NCBI GenBank assembly: GCA_036804525.1
Contig: DAIRSE010000003.1
Coordinates: forward strand, 119,232 to 183,231
Direction: 5' to 3'
Source: JBFLVT01 sp036804525
Lineage (GTDB): Bacteria > Bacillota > Desulfotomaculia > Desulfotomaculales > JASEER01
Length of the DNA: 64,000 nucleotides
The translations under genes were made by a program, and so were the position numbers. The notes beneath the pieces were generated by a model. It saw only the letters and a list, made by a program, of their open reading frames with translations. It did not search any database and was not told the DNA's origin. This document shows positions 8,001 through 17,882 of this stretch, piece after piece. How positions within the stretch are numbered: the stretch's first letter is position 1; each line of letters begins with the position of its first letter.

Positions 8001-11000
8001 TTCCGTTTCACCACCACAAACTTCTCAACCGGAATGCCATTAATCCGGTGCATTCCTGCGGCCTTGAAAGCGTTGATCAGATTGTCCTTCATAAACGATG
8101 AATCACAGGTGATCCGCTTCACCGCCCGTAGAGGCACCCCGCCCCTGAACATTATCTCATTGCTTTCCCTGGGGTTGTCAAGCTCACTGGCTACGTAATC
8201 CTCAACGGAAGGCCGATCATCCCAAAACGGCCCCCTGGTACGCCCAAACCTGTCGCCATTGTATGCAAACCAATCCGTTCTGTCCAGTTGTTCCAGGTCT
8301 ACCATCAGCCGGTAGCCCGAACCGGCATAGGAATCACTATAGGCCAAACCTTTGCCCTTCCTGGTTGTGAGCCGGAAGAAGATGTAGTCAGCCCCGCCAT
8401 CAAACATGTCTTGATGAGTGCTATGTCCCTTATTAAAATCCCACCCATGCATAATACGCTCACTCAGCGAAAGGCCGTTCCCCGTCTGGAAGATTCGGAC
8501 TACACCCTCGGCATCACCGCCAACACCCGAGAAGAGCTCTATTGCTCCTTTCTCCTGCCATTCCTTATGCCGTCCAGGGATCACCCAAGTACGATGGCCG
8601 GGGATGATCTCCATCTCCACCATCGACTCAATAACCTTCATATCCTGGACGCTCAGGTTGCTGGACAGCTTAGCCCAGGAAAGCTCTTTATGGGTTGTGG
8701 CAATTCGCTCAGCCTTCCGTGGATCTGCCTGCCACAGATAACGCATTGCCTTATGGATCATCTCGGCCTCGGTCGGTACCGGAGCAAGCAAGATTTTGTC
8801 GAACTCCAACTCCCGGAGAGCTTCCTGGAACCACTCGGCGGCATCCCTGATATCATCGGTCTTGATGACAAGCTCCATCTGGCCCCTGAGCACCTGAAAC
8901 TCAGTGCCCGTGGACGCCCTCAACTCCCACCGGCCTTTGGGGTCTGCAATTACCACATTGCGATGGTGGGCCGCATAAGAATAACTGCCAGGGCCGCCCC
9001 CTGTCTGTAATTCAACAATGGTTCGGTATTGCCCAGGGCCGACTGGCTGCGCCCTGACATTACCGAACCAGAACCGCCATTGGCTGTAGACCCTGCCCCT
9101 GGCCTCAAGACCCGCCTTCATCTCCTGGATGTACTTATCCCTTATCTTGAAGGTAACCCTGAATCCTGGCTTACCTCCAAAGGTACCATAATGGATACGC
9201 CATTCCTGACCCTCAAGGATCTGCTCGTCGCCCCTGAACGCCTTACCCATATGGTTGCGCTGAAACTTTATCTCCTTTAACTCATCCTCGATCCGATCTA
9301 AATCCAGATGGCCCCCGATATCTGCCGGAGACGGGATCGGCTCAGGAGCATCTACGCCCTTGGCTTTGGTTGTCTTCTTGGTCGCCCTGGACTCTTTGGC
9401 CTTAGCATATGCCCTGGCCTTGACCTTCTCCAGAATCTCCTTCCGGGCCGCATCATTGCAGATGGCCTCAACTAGTTCGTCCTTGGACATCTCCTTGAGC
9501 ATCCACTTCGGGATCTGCCCCTGATAGACGGCCAACTCCTTCAACTGCTTGACGGTCATATCCTCAATGGCCCATCGCTGCCCGAACTCCAACTCTGTCT
9601 CATCGGCGAACTTAAACAAGAGAGAGGCATTGTGCCCCTCTCTCTCCCTAATCAACTGCCGATAGAACTTGCGGTATTCTTCTCGCAAATTCCCTAAGCG
9701 GTTCTGGATAGCCCCTATTAACTCATTAGCGTCAACCCCAGGCATTTGCTTGGCTAAGGCTTTGGCATAAGGCATAAAGAGAGCTTCAACTTCTTCGGCC
9801 CCCAACTGCTCCATCCTCTTCAACGGCTTGAGGATGGCCTGGAGATCTAGATCGATCTCTCCCTTAGCATAGGCACGGTAAATGGTGTTGTAAATCGGCT
9901 CCCATTCCCCATAAGTGGCATTGGGGTGATAGGTGTAACTCATCCTATGACTGCCCGGATCTTTGATGTAACGGAACGCCTGTTCCTTATCGACACCGAT
10001 GATCCGGCCATCCGACATTTTCAGGAAGTTCCCGGCGTGACTGTCGAAATTCCCGACCGACCAATCCAAGACATGTTCCCTGAGAATCTGATCCAAGTCG
10101 TCCTTAGTTAACTTACTGATGATCTCATCCGGGTACCTGCCCAAGCTCTTAAGATCATACTGGACACCCTTGACCAAAGGTTGCAGGGTGCCCACCCTGC
10201 CCTCAAGCTCCACCACCTTGACCGGGATGAACTGATCCTCATCAAAGATGATGTTCGCCAGCCTGCTGGCCGCCTCTTGGATCTCCGCCCGAAACGGTTC
10301 GGCCTTGGCCGGGTACCCCTTCGAGACAGCAGGCTTAAAGATGTACTGCTGACCATCTGCCCCCTGGTAGATCGTTTTCTGCCCCGCCCCGCCCAGGTAT
10401 GAGCCATCCCCGATCAACTTCAATTCCTCGGCAGGGGGCATAATCGGTGCCCTGACCTGCTGCCCTGGTACAGGCGGGATAACCGACGCCGCATTAGCCA
10501 CCACAGCCACCGGCTTTAACTCCAAAGTGTCCGGGAGCTTGCTGACCCATTTCTGCGTCTCCGGTAACTTCGAAAAATACCCCTGGTACCACTCTTCCAA
10601 CTTGCTATTGGACGATGGATCTTCCAACCACTTCTCCACACTGGCCCGAAACTCAGCAGGCCGATAAATCGGCACCAAATGGCAAATACAATTGGGGTGT
10701 GCCGGAAAAGCCGGGATCTCATACCATTGATAGACCCCTTCGCCATCCCCCCCCATCGCATAATCATTGCAGATGTCCGGTCTGGGGTGTGTGGTACCCA
10801 GCGTCCACTTTAACCCCTCACAAGCCGGACTGAACTTGGCCCCCGAGACTGTACCCTCTCCAAACGCCGCCGCCATCTCCGTCCGTGCCAACCTTAAAGC
10901 CTCATAGCAGGTGCCACCCTTAAGCCTGCCCGCCATCCTCATCATCATATTGGGGTATTGGCGGGCGAAGGTCTTAGATCCACCCAACACATAGGTTTCC

Positions 11001-12085
11001 AAAGCATTAGCGGTCTTGACTGCATCCATCCCCAAAGCAATCCCGACGCCCACGATCTCCTTCATTGCTGCTCTGGTTTCTGCTGCAATCTGCCAGATCC
11101 GGTCAGAAACGTATAAGCCATCCTTCCCGACCCTGGCCCAATACGCCTCCACCGCCTGCCGGTTAATAACTCCGAAAGCGGCCTGCACCTTGACAGGCGG
11201 CAGCAAATCCTTTGCCTCGTCCGGGAGTGTATGCCAGATGTCCTCAAAAATCTCCTGGTGAACCTTAAGACCCAACCCAACCGAATCCTTAGCATAAACC
11301 CCGAAGGTCTGCTCCAGATCCACCCCCAGGTACACCATCTCGTCCAAGAGCATCTGGAACCGGTTGGTAAATACCTCATACTGCTTTGGATGTACCTTCG
11401 TCGTTTGCATCATCTCTAAAAGAATGCTCTTGGCCTGCTTGTAAGCACTGATGTATATGTCCCTTATGGACTGATCGGCCCGAAGCCTAAGAGCCAAAAA
11501 CTCATTGCGGGCCGCCAAAATCCTCTGCCTGAACTCTCCCGCCGCCTGGACGATCTTCTTTGTCTGTTCCTCAGCCGCAGTCAACTGCGCCAACTCATTG
11601 GCGATCTTAGTAGCCTCGGCCTGAGCCTGGTGCGCCACGACCGCCTTAGCCTTATCCCCTGCCTCTGCCAAAGCGTGTTGGAACTGTTGAGACAACTGTA
11701 GCATCTTCTGATTGTACGTCTCCAGCATCTCGTCCTTGAGCTTGAAATACTGCTTGCTGGTGATCTGCTTACTATTCAGAGCCGCGACAATGGCCTGCTC
11801 CTTCTCGAGCTTCCAATCCCGGAGGAGCTTGACCTTTTCCTCAAACTCGGTCTGCGTCATCTGCGGCAAGAGTCCTGCTGCCTTAGCCTTGGCATCCAAC
11901 GCAGCTAAGGCAGCAGCTTTCTCTTCTTTGGCCTTGGCCCACTGGTTGTAATACCTTTCGATGTCAGCCCATTCCGTGGCGTTATCGCAAAGGTCAGCGA
12001 CCCTCTTTAGCTTGGCATCCCATTGGGTTTCAAGCTCGGCTTTCTCCTTCTGGTACTGTTCCCACGTCCAAGCCAAGCCCCTCAC
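7994..12085 (-). CDS. giant MuF-type minor head protein with kinase-like and ART-like domains
   Basis: A 1363-residue fusion in the MuF/SPP1 gp7 slot after the portal. Residues 1-230 are coiled coil. Residues about 300-475 are the MuF-like minor-head domain (RTEMAAAFGEG near 401, then HPNCICHLVPIY near 463-474). Residues about 556-760 look like a HipA/PI3K-type kinase: a Gly-rich GDGSYLGGAG loop, a YIFKP lysine (584), a catalytic-loop-like DWSVGNFDSHAGNFL (674-688) and GVDKEQAF (697-704). Residues 843-880 look like a SAP/Rho-N-type helix pair. The last 170 residues have ADP-ribosyltransferase-like traits: Arg1197 in VVRIFQTGNG, a HSTHQDMFDGGADYIFFRL block, and ESNEIMFRGG with Glu1307/Glu1310. 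Domain calls are by motif; none is proven active. Such proteins may be injected with the DNA. Confidence 0.7.
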   Translation of the reverse strand: MRGLAWTWEQYQKEKAELETQWDAKLKRVADLCDNATEWADIERYYNQWAKAKEEKAAALAALDAKAKAAGLLPQMTQTEFEEKVKLLRDWKLEKEQAIVAALNSKQITSKQYFKLKDEMLETYNQKMLQLSQQFQHALAEAGDKAKAVVAHQAQAEATKIANELAQLTAAEEQTKKIVQAAGEFRQRILAARNEFLALRLRADQSIRDIYISAYKQAKSILLEMMQTTKVHPKQYEVFTNRFQMLLDEMVYLGVDLEQTFGVYAKDSVGLGLKVHQEIFEDIWHTLPDEAKDLLPPVKVQAAFGVINRQAVEAYWARVGKDGLYVSDRIWQIAAETRAAMKEIVGVGIALGMDAVKTANALETYVLGGSKTFARQYPNMMMRMAGRLKGGTCYEALRLARTEMAAAFGEGTVSGAKFSPACEGLKWTLGTTHPRPDICNDYAMGGDGEGVYQWYEIPAFPAHPNCICHLVPIYRPAEFRASVEKWLEDPSSNSKLEEWYQGYFSKLPETQKWVSKLPDTLELKPVAVVANAASVIPPVPGQQVRAPIMPPAEELKLIGDGSYLGGAGQKTIYQGADGQQYIFKPAVSKGYPAKAEPFRAEIQEAASRLANIIFDEDQFIPVKVVELEGRVGTLQPLVKGVQYDLKSLGRYPDEIISKLTKDDLDQILREHVLDWSVGNFDSHAGNFLKMSDGRIIGVDKEQAFRYIKDPGSHRMSYTYHPNATYGEWEPIYNTIYRAYAKGEIDLDLQAILKPLKRMEQLGAEEVEALFMPYAKALAKQMPGVDANELIGAIQNRLGNLREEYRKFYRQLIREREGHNASLLFKFADETELEFGQRWAIEDMTVKQLKELAVYQGQIPKWMLKEMSKDELVEAICNDAARKEILEKVKARAYAKAKESRATKKTTKAKGVDAPEPIPSPADIGGHLDLDRIEDELKEIKFQRNHMGKAFRGDEQILEGQEWRIHYGTFGGKPGFRVTFKIRDKYIQEMKAGLEARGRVYSQWRFWFGNVRAQPVGPGQYRTIVELQTGGGPGSYSYAAHHRNVVIADPKGRWELRASTGTEFQVLRGQMELVIKTDDIRDAAEWFQEALRELEFDKILLAPVPTEAEMIHKAMRYLWQADPRKAERIATTHKELSWAKLSSNLSVQDMKVIESMVEMEIIPGHRTWVIPGRHKEWQEKGAIELFSGVGGDAEGVVRIFQTGNGLSLSERIMHGWDFNKGHSTHQDMFDGGADYIFFRLTTRKGKGLAYSDSYAGSGYRLMVDLEQLDRTDWFAYNGDRFGRTRGPFWDDRPSVEDYVASELDNPRESNEIMFRGGVPLRAVKRITCDSSFMKDNLINAFKAAGMHRINGIPVEKFVVVKRKW

Positions 12086-12092
12086 CCCTCAA

Positions 12093-13637
12093 CTAAGCCA
12101 CCTGCTTCCCGCCCAGTGCCTTCCCCATTGCCTTCTCAATCTCAACCTTGAAGGCATCACTTAAATCCTCAGCATCGCCCAGCCTAGCTGCCAGAACAGC
12201 ATCCCGGATAATCCTCTCTCGCTCTCCTGGCTCCTCTTCATCCTCTCCCGCCCACCGCATCATCGTAGGAACGAAATCAACAAGGTAGCTGGCCGCTGCT
12301 TCCAGCGACATTAAGCGAGTTTCGACGGCCTTGGCGAATGCGTTAACCAGCTTCTCGATGACGGTAGCGATCTTCTCCTCATCCTTGGGTACGATCTCTT
12401 CCCAATCCAGCCAAGTGTTGTAGGTCTGGATGGTATTGCGCCCATTGGCCTTCTCCCACATTGCCAGCAGCATCCGGGCCATCATCAGGTATGACTCCTC
12501 GAACATCGACCGCTTCCGCTTGATCTTCCTGATCAGGGGAATCATCTGCTCAGACACGCTGGCCTTACTGCTACTGACTGCCGTGCCGAATACGAACTCA
12601 GGCGTGCCCGACACATCCACAATGCACCAGTAGATGAACTTCAACAAGACATCGGCCCCGCCCAAAGGAGAGGACACCGACAGGTACTCCACATCCTCAT
12701 CGTCATGAACAAAGATCACGTCCCGATTATCGAAAGAGATCTTGACCTCTTCCCCTGGGGCGATAGCATCAATGTCCACTCCGAAGTTACGGAGAATGAA
12801 GTCCTTGTAGTCCGACACCTTGAACTTGACCTTGGGCGTGCTGTGCATCTTGCTGCCGGAAATCGCCTGGAGAAGGACATCATGATACGCCTTCATCAGC
12901 GGCTCAACCGGCTCCAGATCCGAACGGCCCCAGACCTCATTATCCTCAGCCTCATTCTTGAAATGGATGATCGGGATAAAGCCCCACTTGTTCGGCTCTT
13001 CGATGTTCTTCAGGCCTAAATCAGGCGGCAGATCACCCGCATATGTCTTGATGATCTTGTCCTTCTCGATCTTCTCAGTAATCGTGTACTTGTTCCTGTC
13101 ATTCTCGCCCCAAGTACAGGTGTACTGGAGAAGATACGCCTGCACACGCCCTGTCTCTGGATCTGTCTCGATCCTCTTCACTCTCTCCGGCGGGATCGGA
13201 ATCAGGTCAATACCGAACCCTTTTTCCTTGTTCTTATAGAGGACGTCATCCTCATCCCTGACCGCCAACCGGAAGAACTGGTCACCATCCCGAAAAGCGT
13301 TGCGATGTCCCCTCACTAAGACACTGCTCCACCTGTCGAAATGCTCATCCAATACAGGCTGCGCTTCCCTGTCTGCCGACTTGACTGAAGGCACCCCCAT
13401 AAACCCGACGCAAGTATCAATAACCGGGCGGGCGAAGTGCGCCCCCAGCTTGTAATCCTTGTGAATGTTCCGGTAGATCTTCCGGGCCAACTCATAATCC
13501 ATCCGGTCTGTTGAATTGAGGGCGTAAACATTGTTACTTGAGCCAATACTGACCCCGGTTTTAGCCACCAACTTTGATATTTCTCCAATGGCTCTGCTGG
13601 CTCTGCGAACCCAATAGCCTACTGATCTGCGTTGCAT
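12093..13637 (-). CDS. portal protein
   Basis: A 514-residue protein next to the large terminase, the canonical portal slot. It carries NVYALNSTDRMDYELARKIYRNI, then ARPVIDTCVGFMGVP and a middle with ISGSKMHSTPKVKFKVSD. A late DVSGTPEFVFGTAVSSSKASVSEQM segment is typical of SPP1 gp6/DUF935-like portals (tunnel loop and crown region). The length is normal for the family. It is followed after 7 bases by the MuF fusion gene. Confidence 0.85.
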   Translation of the reverse strand: MQRRSVGYWVRRASRAIGEISKLVAKTGVSIGSSNNVYALNSTDRMDYELARKIYRNIHKDYKLGAHFARPVIDTCVGFMGVPSVKSADREAQPVLDEHFDRWSSVLVRGHRNAFRDGDQFFRLAVRDEDDVLYKNKEKGFGIDLIPIPPERVKRIETDPETGRVQAYLLQYTCTWGENDRNKYTITEKIEKDKIIKTYAGDLPPDLGLKNIEEPNKWGFIPIIHFKNEAEDNEVWGRSDLEPVEPLMKAYHDVLLQAISGSKMHSTPKVKFKVSDYKDFILRNFGVDIDAIAPGEEVKISFDNRDVIFVHDDEDVEYLSVSSPLGGADVLLKFIYWCIVDVSGTPEFVFGTAVSSSKASVSEQMIPLIRKIKRKRSMFEESYLMMARMLLAMWEKANGRNTIQTYNTWLDWEEIVPKDEEKIATVIEKLVNAFAKAVETRLMSLEAAASYLVDFVPTMMRWAGEDEEEPGERERIIRDAVLAARLGDAEDLSDAFKVEIEKAMGKALGGKQVA

Positions 13638-13666
13638 TCATGATCACACCCCTCACCCAACGGAAC

Positions 13667-13804
13667 TCAACGGAAGAATCGCTTGGCAGGATAGATCTGA
13701 AAAATGAAGACTTCCCCGATCTTGATGGTCAGCCCGTGCCAGGCAATGACCCCGATCACTAACGCTTTGACCACCCACTCTGTTAACTCTCGCCACTCCA
13801 CCAT
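13667..13804 (-). CDS. 45-residue single-span membrane protein
   Basis: A short frame between terminase and portal, MVEWRELTEWVVKALVIG and onward, ending KRFFR. It has one hydrophobic span (about residues 10-33) and basic carboxy residues. The ATG at 13804 has an upstream AGGGATGG. The gap between its stop and the portal start is about 30 bases. Two other tiny membrane proteins of 41 and 45 residues occur in this prophage. A holin-like or accessory role is possible but unsupported. Confidence 0.5.
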   Translation of the reverse strand: MVEWRELTEWVVKALVIGVIAWHGLTIKIGEVFIFQIYPAKRFFR

Positions 13805-13824
13805 ACTCCACCATCCCTGGCCCA

Positions 13825-15207
13825 CTAATAAAACCTGACGCCCGACAGCACCCTGGCCGTCTGCTTAGTCACTCTCTCCACCGCAAGCAGGTTAACCACC
13901 AGATGCCGTAAAGCATCCATCGAATGGTCAAACTTCTTGATCGGCTTCTCTGCCGGGTTGGTCTTGTCCCGGCCCTCCGGGTACCGGTACGAATTGAACT
14001 CCATAATGGTATTCCGGCACCTGCGCCTATCAACAAGAAGGCCAGGGCTGCCATCATCCCTGACCTTCAACACTCTACGCACCTGCTCCAAGCCATCTGT
14101 TACTTCGTGCGGCTTGGCCTTGGTCGGGATACCGACCAGGGCCAGATCCTTCCTCTCTCCCGGCCCCTCTGGATCAGCAAAAGCATCGGTGATCCTGCCG
14201 TATCCCCTCTCCTTGTGGTAAGCGGCCACAGCCTCAGCGTTCTCCTTCGATGTTCGGCCCGTCTCATAATACTCATCAATGATATGCACCCGATCCATCG
14301 GATCAATCTGCACCCAGAGACACACATAAGGATTCGTGAAGCCGAAGTCGAAGCAACAATACAAAGGCCAGTTGGGATTATACTCCAAGAAGTCAGTGTG
14401 CGACTCTTCCAAAAAGTCCCCATACACACGTCCGCTGAAGGTCTGGAACCTGGCCTCATACTCCTGGAGGAAGTATTCCCTGGAATACCTTGACCGGGCC
14501 TTCTCAATCTCTTTCTCAGGCGTGATCCCTGCATACTTGGTCGTGTAATGGATCACCGCAAACTCTGGATCACCCTGCAGAGCTGCTTGATAGACATCAT
14601 CATGAAGCCAGTTCATTCCCTTAGGTGTCCCGGTCATCCACCCGATACCACCCAAACGTCTGGCACGTGCCTCAAGGTTAATGTAAGACTCCCTCTTCAG
14701 CAATGCAGGCTCATCCAGCCAAAACCAATGGATATTACCCGCCCGAAGGCTGTCGGGATCACTGGCGGACTTGAACTCGATCAGGCTGCCCCCTGGGAGA
14801 TGTAGCTCCTTTTGGGTTTCCTTCCACGATAGCTTAAGCTGAGGCGGCAGCCACTTGAAGAACTCCCACATTGCCGTCTTAAGCAATGGGTAATCCCTTG
14901 CCACGATCCAGCCGTGGTTCGGCCACGGGATCCCAAACCTGGCACACCACGTTGGATCGGTTGCCATCCATATCGCTTCATTGGCTCCTGCCCCTGTTTT
15001 GCCAGAGCCGATTCCAGCCAAAGCCAGCCGGAACTTGGCACGCGATAAATGGAAATGATACTGGCCTGGGTTAGGGTTATATTCAATGCGATGGACGCTC
15101 CGGCCCGGCTTCCCCTGCCCCGCCCAAAATTGTAACGTTCCCGGTTTGACGTTGACCTTCCTGAACCTGACTAGCGGTGCAACCATCCTGCGGATGCCAC
15201 CTCTCAA
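13825..15207 (-). CDS. terL: terminase large subunit
   Basis: The 460-residue DNA-packaging motor. The ATPase part carries Walker A GIGSGKT (about 65-71) and Walker B WFWLDEP (161-167), then the motif III-like MTGTPKG. The nuclease part carries CFDFGFTNP, DAFADPEG and the terminal DHSMDALRH, the usual acidic residues of the RNase H-like domain. The chosen start overlaps the small-subunit gene by 125 bases. An internal ATG seven codons in is equally possible. Confidence 0.92.
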   Translation of the reverse strand: MRGGIRRMVAPLVRFRKVNVKPGTLQFWAGQGKPGRSVHRIEYNPNPGQYHFHLSRAKFRLALAGIGSGKTGAGANEAIWMATDPTWCARFGIPWPNHGWIVARDYPLLKTAMWEFFKWLPPQLKLSWKETQKELHLPGGSLIEFKSASDPDSLRAGNIHWFWLDEPALLKRESYINLEARARRLGGIGWMTGTPKGMNWLHDDVYQAALQGDPEFAVIHYTTKYAGITPEKEIEKARSRYSREYFLQEYEARFQTFSGRVYGDFLEESHTDFLEYNPNWPLYCCFDFGFTNPYVCLWVQIDPMDRVHIIDEYYETGRTSKENAEAVAAYHKERGYGRITDAFADPEGPGERKDLALVGIPTKAKPHEVTDGLEQVRRVLKVRDDGSPGLLVDRRRCRNTIMEFNSYRYPEGRDKTNPAEKPIKKFDHSMDALRHLVVNLLAVERVTKQTARVLSGVRFY

Positions 15208-15649
15208 TGACGATACGCTCAGACGGGTTGCCCTGGTCAGCCACCGGCAGGAATCCCAGAGACTGAATCACTGCCACCCAAGCACTCCTGGCCTGTACCC
15301 TGGCCTTCAATGCCCCCAGCTTGATGTTGGGGTGATTGTTGCTATTGATAAGGGCCGACAACTCCCGGATATCTTCGTCGTACCCCGCTGCGATCTCAGC
15401 AAGCAGAGTCTCCGGGCCTGCGCTCATCATCTCCTTCCCTTGCCTCTTGGCAACGGACTTGAGAATGTCGCGGATCTGCCTCTCCGAAAGACCATACGCT
15501 ACAGCCAAATCCGGAATGGCATACCCTTTTGCCCGGAGGCGCTGGATCTCTCGGTCGCGTGCATCACGTTCATCCCGAGACATCCCAGGCACCGGCCCCC
15601 TTCTCCCCTGCCCCGCCTGCTGCTTACTGCTTTTGCCCACTCGAATCAC
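15083..15649 (-). CDS. terS: terminase small subunit
   Basis: A 188-residue protein just upstream of terL. The amino third has a helix-turn-helix (AKGYAIPDLAVAYGLSERQIRDIL) as expected for the DNA-recognition subunit. The middle is a helical oligomerisation region. The start is a GTG at 15649 with GAGGTAAAG upstream. The assignment is by HTH, length and place. Confidence 0.75.
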   Translation of the reverse strand: MIRVGKSSKQQAGQGRRGPVPGMSRDERDARDREIQRLRAKGYAIPDLAVAYGLSERQIRDILKSVAKRQGKEMMSAGPETLLAEIAAGYDEDIRELSALINSNNHPNIKLGALKARVQARSAWVAVIQSLGFLPVADQGNPSERIVIERWHPQDGCTASQVQEGQRQTGNVTILGGAGEAGPERPSH

Positions 15650-15688
15650 CTTTACCTCTTGCTTATCGACTCCCCCAGTTAGAGAAGT

Positions 15689-16453
15689 CTAATTCTCAAC
15701 ACTCTCTGGCGGCAGCGAACGCAAAGCCACACGTTCCAAGGCTTCTGCTAGGTTCTTGTCCGGCAAATCATCAGCCTCACTGACAAGCCAATCTCTTACC
15801 GTCTGCACTTGCTTCGGGAACAGGATCACCATCTCTTTGCCCGTCTCCCGATCCAGAATGATGAAATACCCTCTCTGGATGGAACCGTTACCCTCGATCA
15901 GAGCCGCCCGGAGCAGCTTGTTGACCTTCTCCTGAAGCCGCATCTCCTGGGCCAGTTCCTTCTTCTCCTGCTCGGCCTGGGCGGTCTCGCCAGCAACACT
16001 CTTCACCGCCGCATCGATCCGCTTATCCAAGCCCCCGATCTCGGCCACCAACGCTTCCCGATCCCTAGCCTGCATAATCTCCGCCACATTCTCCTTCAAC
16101 CGATCCAGATCCCAATCACCCTTCAATGAATTCATCAACAGGGTAAGTTCGATCATCTGGTGTTTCGGGAGATCCTGCTGGATGACCACTGCCGGGATCT
16201 CTGTCAACGAAGCGTCCTTGGCGGCCATCACCCGATGCTCACCGTCAATACACAGAAAACGGCTCCCCTGCTCACGCAAGAGAACCGCTGACAGCATCCC
16301 TTTCTTCTTGATCTGCTCCACCAGCCGCCTATATCTGGCGGCAGGCATCTTGTTAGCATTCCACTGATTGTAATCGATCAAGTCCACCGGCACCATCTGG
16401 ATCTTCACCGGTACCGGCGACGAGGCCGCTGCTTGCCCCTGCTTGCCCATCAT
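15689..16453 (-). CDS. ParB-like nuclease-domain phage protein
   Basis: About 254 residues if started at the ATG at 16453, which has GGGGGG five bases upstream. The amino half has the ParB/Srx signature: PVDLIDYNQWNANKM, then LVEQIKKKGMLSAVLLRE and the CIDGEHRVMAAK box. A coiled coil follows, and a carboxy region ends in a dimerisation-type helix. Such genes often sit beside terS in phages and may aid packaging or base modification. A longer upstream start at 16480 is less likely because it overlaps the glycosyltransferase further. Confidence 0.7.
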   Translation of the reverse strand: MMGKQGQAAASSPVPVKIQMVPVDLIDYNQWNANKMPAARYRRLVEQIKKKGMLSAVLLREQGSRFLCIDGEHRVMAAKDASLTEIPAVVIQQDLPKHQMIELTLLMNSLKGDWDLDRLKENVAEIMQARDREALVAEIGGLDKRIDAAVKSVAGETAQAEQEKKELAQEMRLQEKVNKLLRAALIEGNGSIQRGYFIILDRETGKEMVILFPKQVQTVRDWLVSEADDLPDKNLAEALERVALRSLPPESVEN

Positions 16454-17858
16454 ATCCCCCCGGACTATATGTTGCCTCATCCCTGGTGTAGTCGTCCTTC
16501 CAGCCGCCTTTCAGCAAGGCCTGCCTCGTCTTAACCGGATGCCCCTGCGGTGGATCACTCAAGCCGTGACCATAAAGCCTTTTGACCTCCCTTTCCAGGT
16601 CAACCTTGGTAAACGGCCCGATTTTCTCATAGAGGTACTTGGCGACCTCCAAGATCTTATGCTCCCGATCCGGGCTTGGCCTGCACCTGAGCCAATTCCG
16701 CTGCACCAAGCCCTCAGTCTTGGCCCGCCAGATCCCGGCGATCACCGGGAGATCAAACCTCTCCGACACATACTGCCGCAGCCTGCGCCCGACAACCCTG
16801 GCCTCATCCCGATGCTCCATAAAATGCTTCAGGTACGCAAGGCACTGGTCGTTATCCTCGAAATGCCACTCATAATCCGGCCCGACCATAAAAGGAAACA
16901 CGAGTTCCTTCCGACACAAGAACGGCATCTCCAACATCATACAGTCCAAATACGACCGTCCGAACGCATCCCACCGAGAATGGCTTACCAAGACGTGGCA
17001 GCGACTGAGATCCCGAAGGTACTGCTCCCGCGACACCCCGCCCTTATTTACGGCATAAGGCCGCCCCCCAACCCTGTACCCCCTGCCTGACGTATCCCAG
17101 ATCCAGACCTCGAACTCATACCCCAGCATCCAAAGCCGGTCGTAAACCTCGAACGTTTCTCGGACACCCTTCTGTTCAATCAGCTTATGGTTGAGGGCGA
17201 TGGTAAACTTTTCATTCTTCTCAATGGGGAACGCATATTCCTCAACCATAATGGGCTGTCCGGTCGGCATGCTCTTTCTCTGAATCTCCCCCAAAGCCTT
17301 CTGATTCAAAATGGTGGAGAAGATAGCAAGGGAATGTTCCATAATCCACGGACACTCCCACAAGATCTCATCACTGGCGAAGAACCCGATAGCTTGTCCC
17401 AACACCGTGGTCGGGATAAAATCATTCTTGTGTCTCTCTTCCCTCAGCCCATTGAAACATGTCGTAACCACCGGAGCCAACCCCTGGCCCCCGGAGACAT
17501 CTGGATACCCGTGCCGCAACAAAGCCTTCCACGCTGGAACCAACTCCGGGACAAAGAACCATGCACAATCGACATCGACCGACCGCAAGCAAGGCCGAAA
17601 CCGGTCCAAGCCCTCGAAATCAAGCTGCCAATTGTTGAGGTTCCGGTTGGTGCCATAATACCTTTGCGGCACCACCGTCACATTCGGCATCTCCTGGAGA
17701 ACCTTCAAAGCTCTCTCCAGCCTGGGCCACTCAATCGGCATTCCAAAATAAAACCGCCAATCCGGGAAAGCCCGCATCAGGCTCACAGGAATAGTAAACC
17801 CGGAATCCCCTGCGAGGTTCCGGGTGTTCGAAAGCATCGGGTGAACGTAAATTCTCAT
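16353..17858 (-). CDS. GT-B glycosyltransferase (GT4-like)
   Basis: A 501-residue protein whose core (about 215-370) has the GT-B acceptor/donor layout: FTIALNHKLIEQKGVRETFEVY, then REQYLRDLSRCHVLVSHSRWDAFG and LDCMMLEMPFLCRKE, like the GT4 E-x7-E region. A helical carboxy part follows (LYEKIGPFTKVDLEREVKRLYG). The last 30-odd residues overlap the ParB-like gene. It opens the late operon, and the prophage also carries galE, so a UDP-hexose donor is plausible. The target (modified DNA, virion or host wall) is unknown. Confidence 0.65.
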   Translation of the reverse strand: MRIYVHPMLSNTRNLAGDSGFTIPVSLMRAFPDWRFYFGMPIEWPRLERALKVLQEMPNVTVVPQRYYGTNRNLNNWQLDFEGLDRFRPCLRSVDVDCAWFFVPELVPAWKALLRHGYPDVSGGQGLAPVVTTCFNGLREERHKNDFIPTTVLGQAIGFFASDEILWECPWIMEHSLAIFSTILNQKALGEIQRKSMPTGQPIMVEEYAFPIEKNEKFTIALNHKLIEQKGVRETFEVYDRLWMLGYEFEVWIWDTSGRGYRVGGRPYAVNKGGVSREQYLRDLSRCHVLVSHSRWDAFGRSYLDCMMLEMPFLCRKELVFPFMVGPDYEWHFEDNDQCLAYLKHFMEHRDEARVVGRRLRQYVSERFDLPVIAGIWRAKTEGLVQRNWLRCRPSPDREHKILEVAKYLYEKIGPFTKVDLEREVKRLYGHGLSDPPQGHPVKTRQALLKGGWKDDYTRDEATYSPGGYDGQAGASSGLVAGTGEDPDGAGGLDRLQSVEC

Positions 17859-17882
17859 CTGGGACTCTCACCCCACAGTAAT

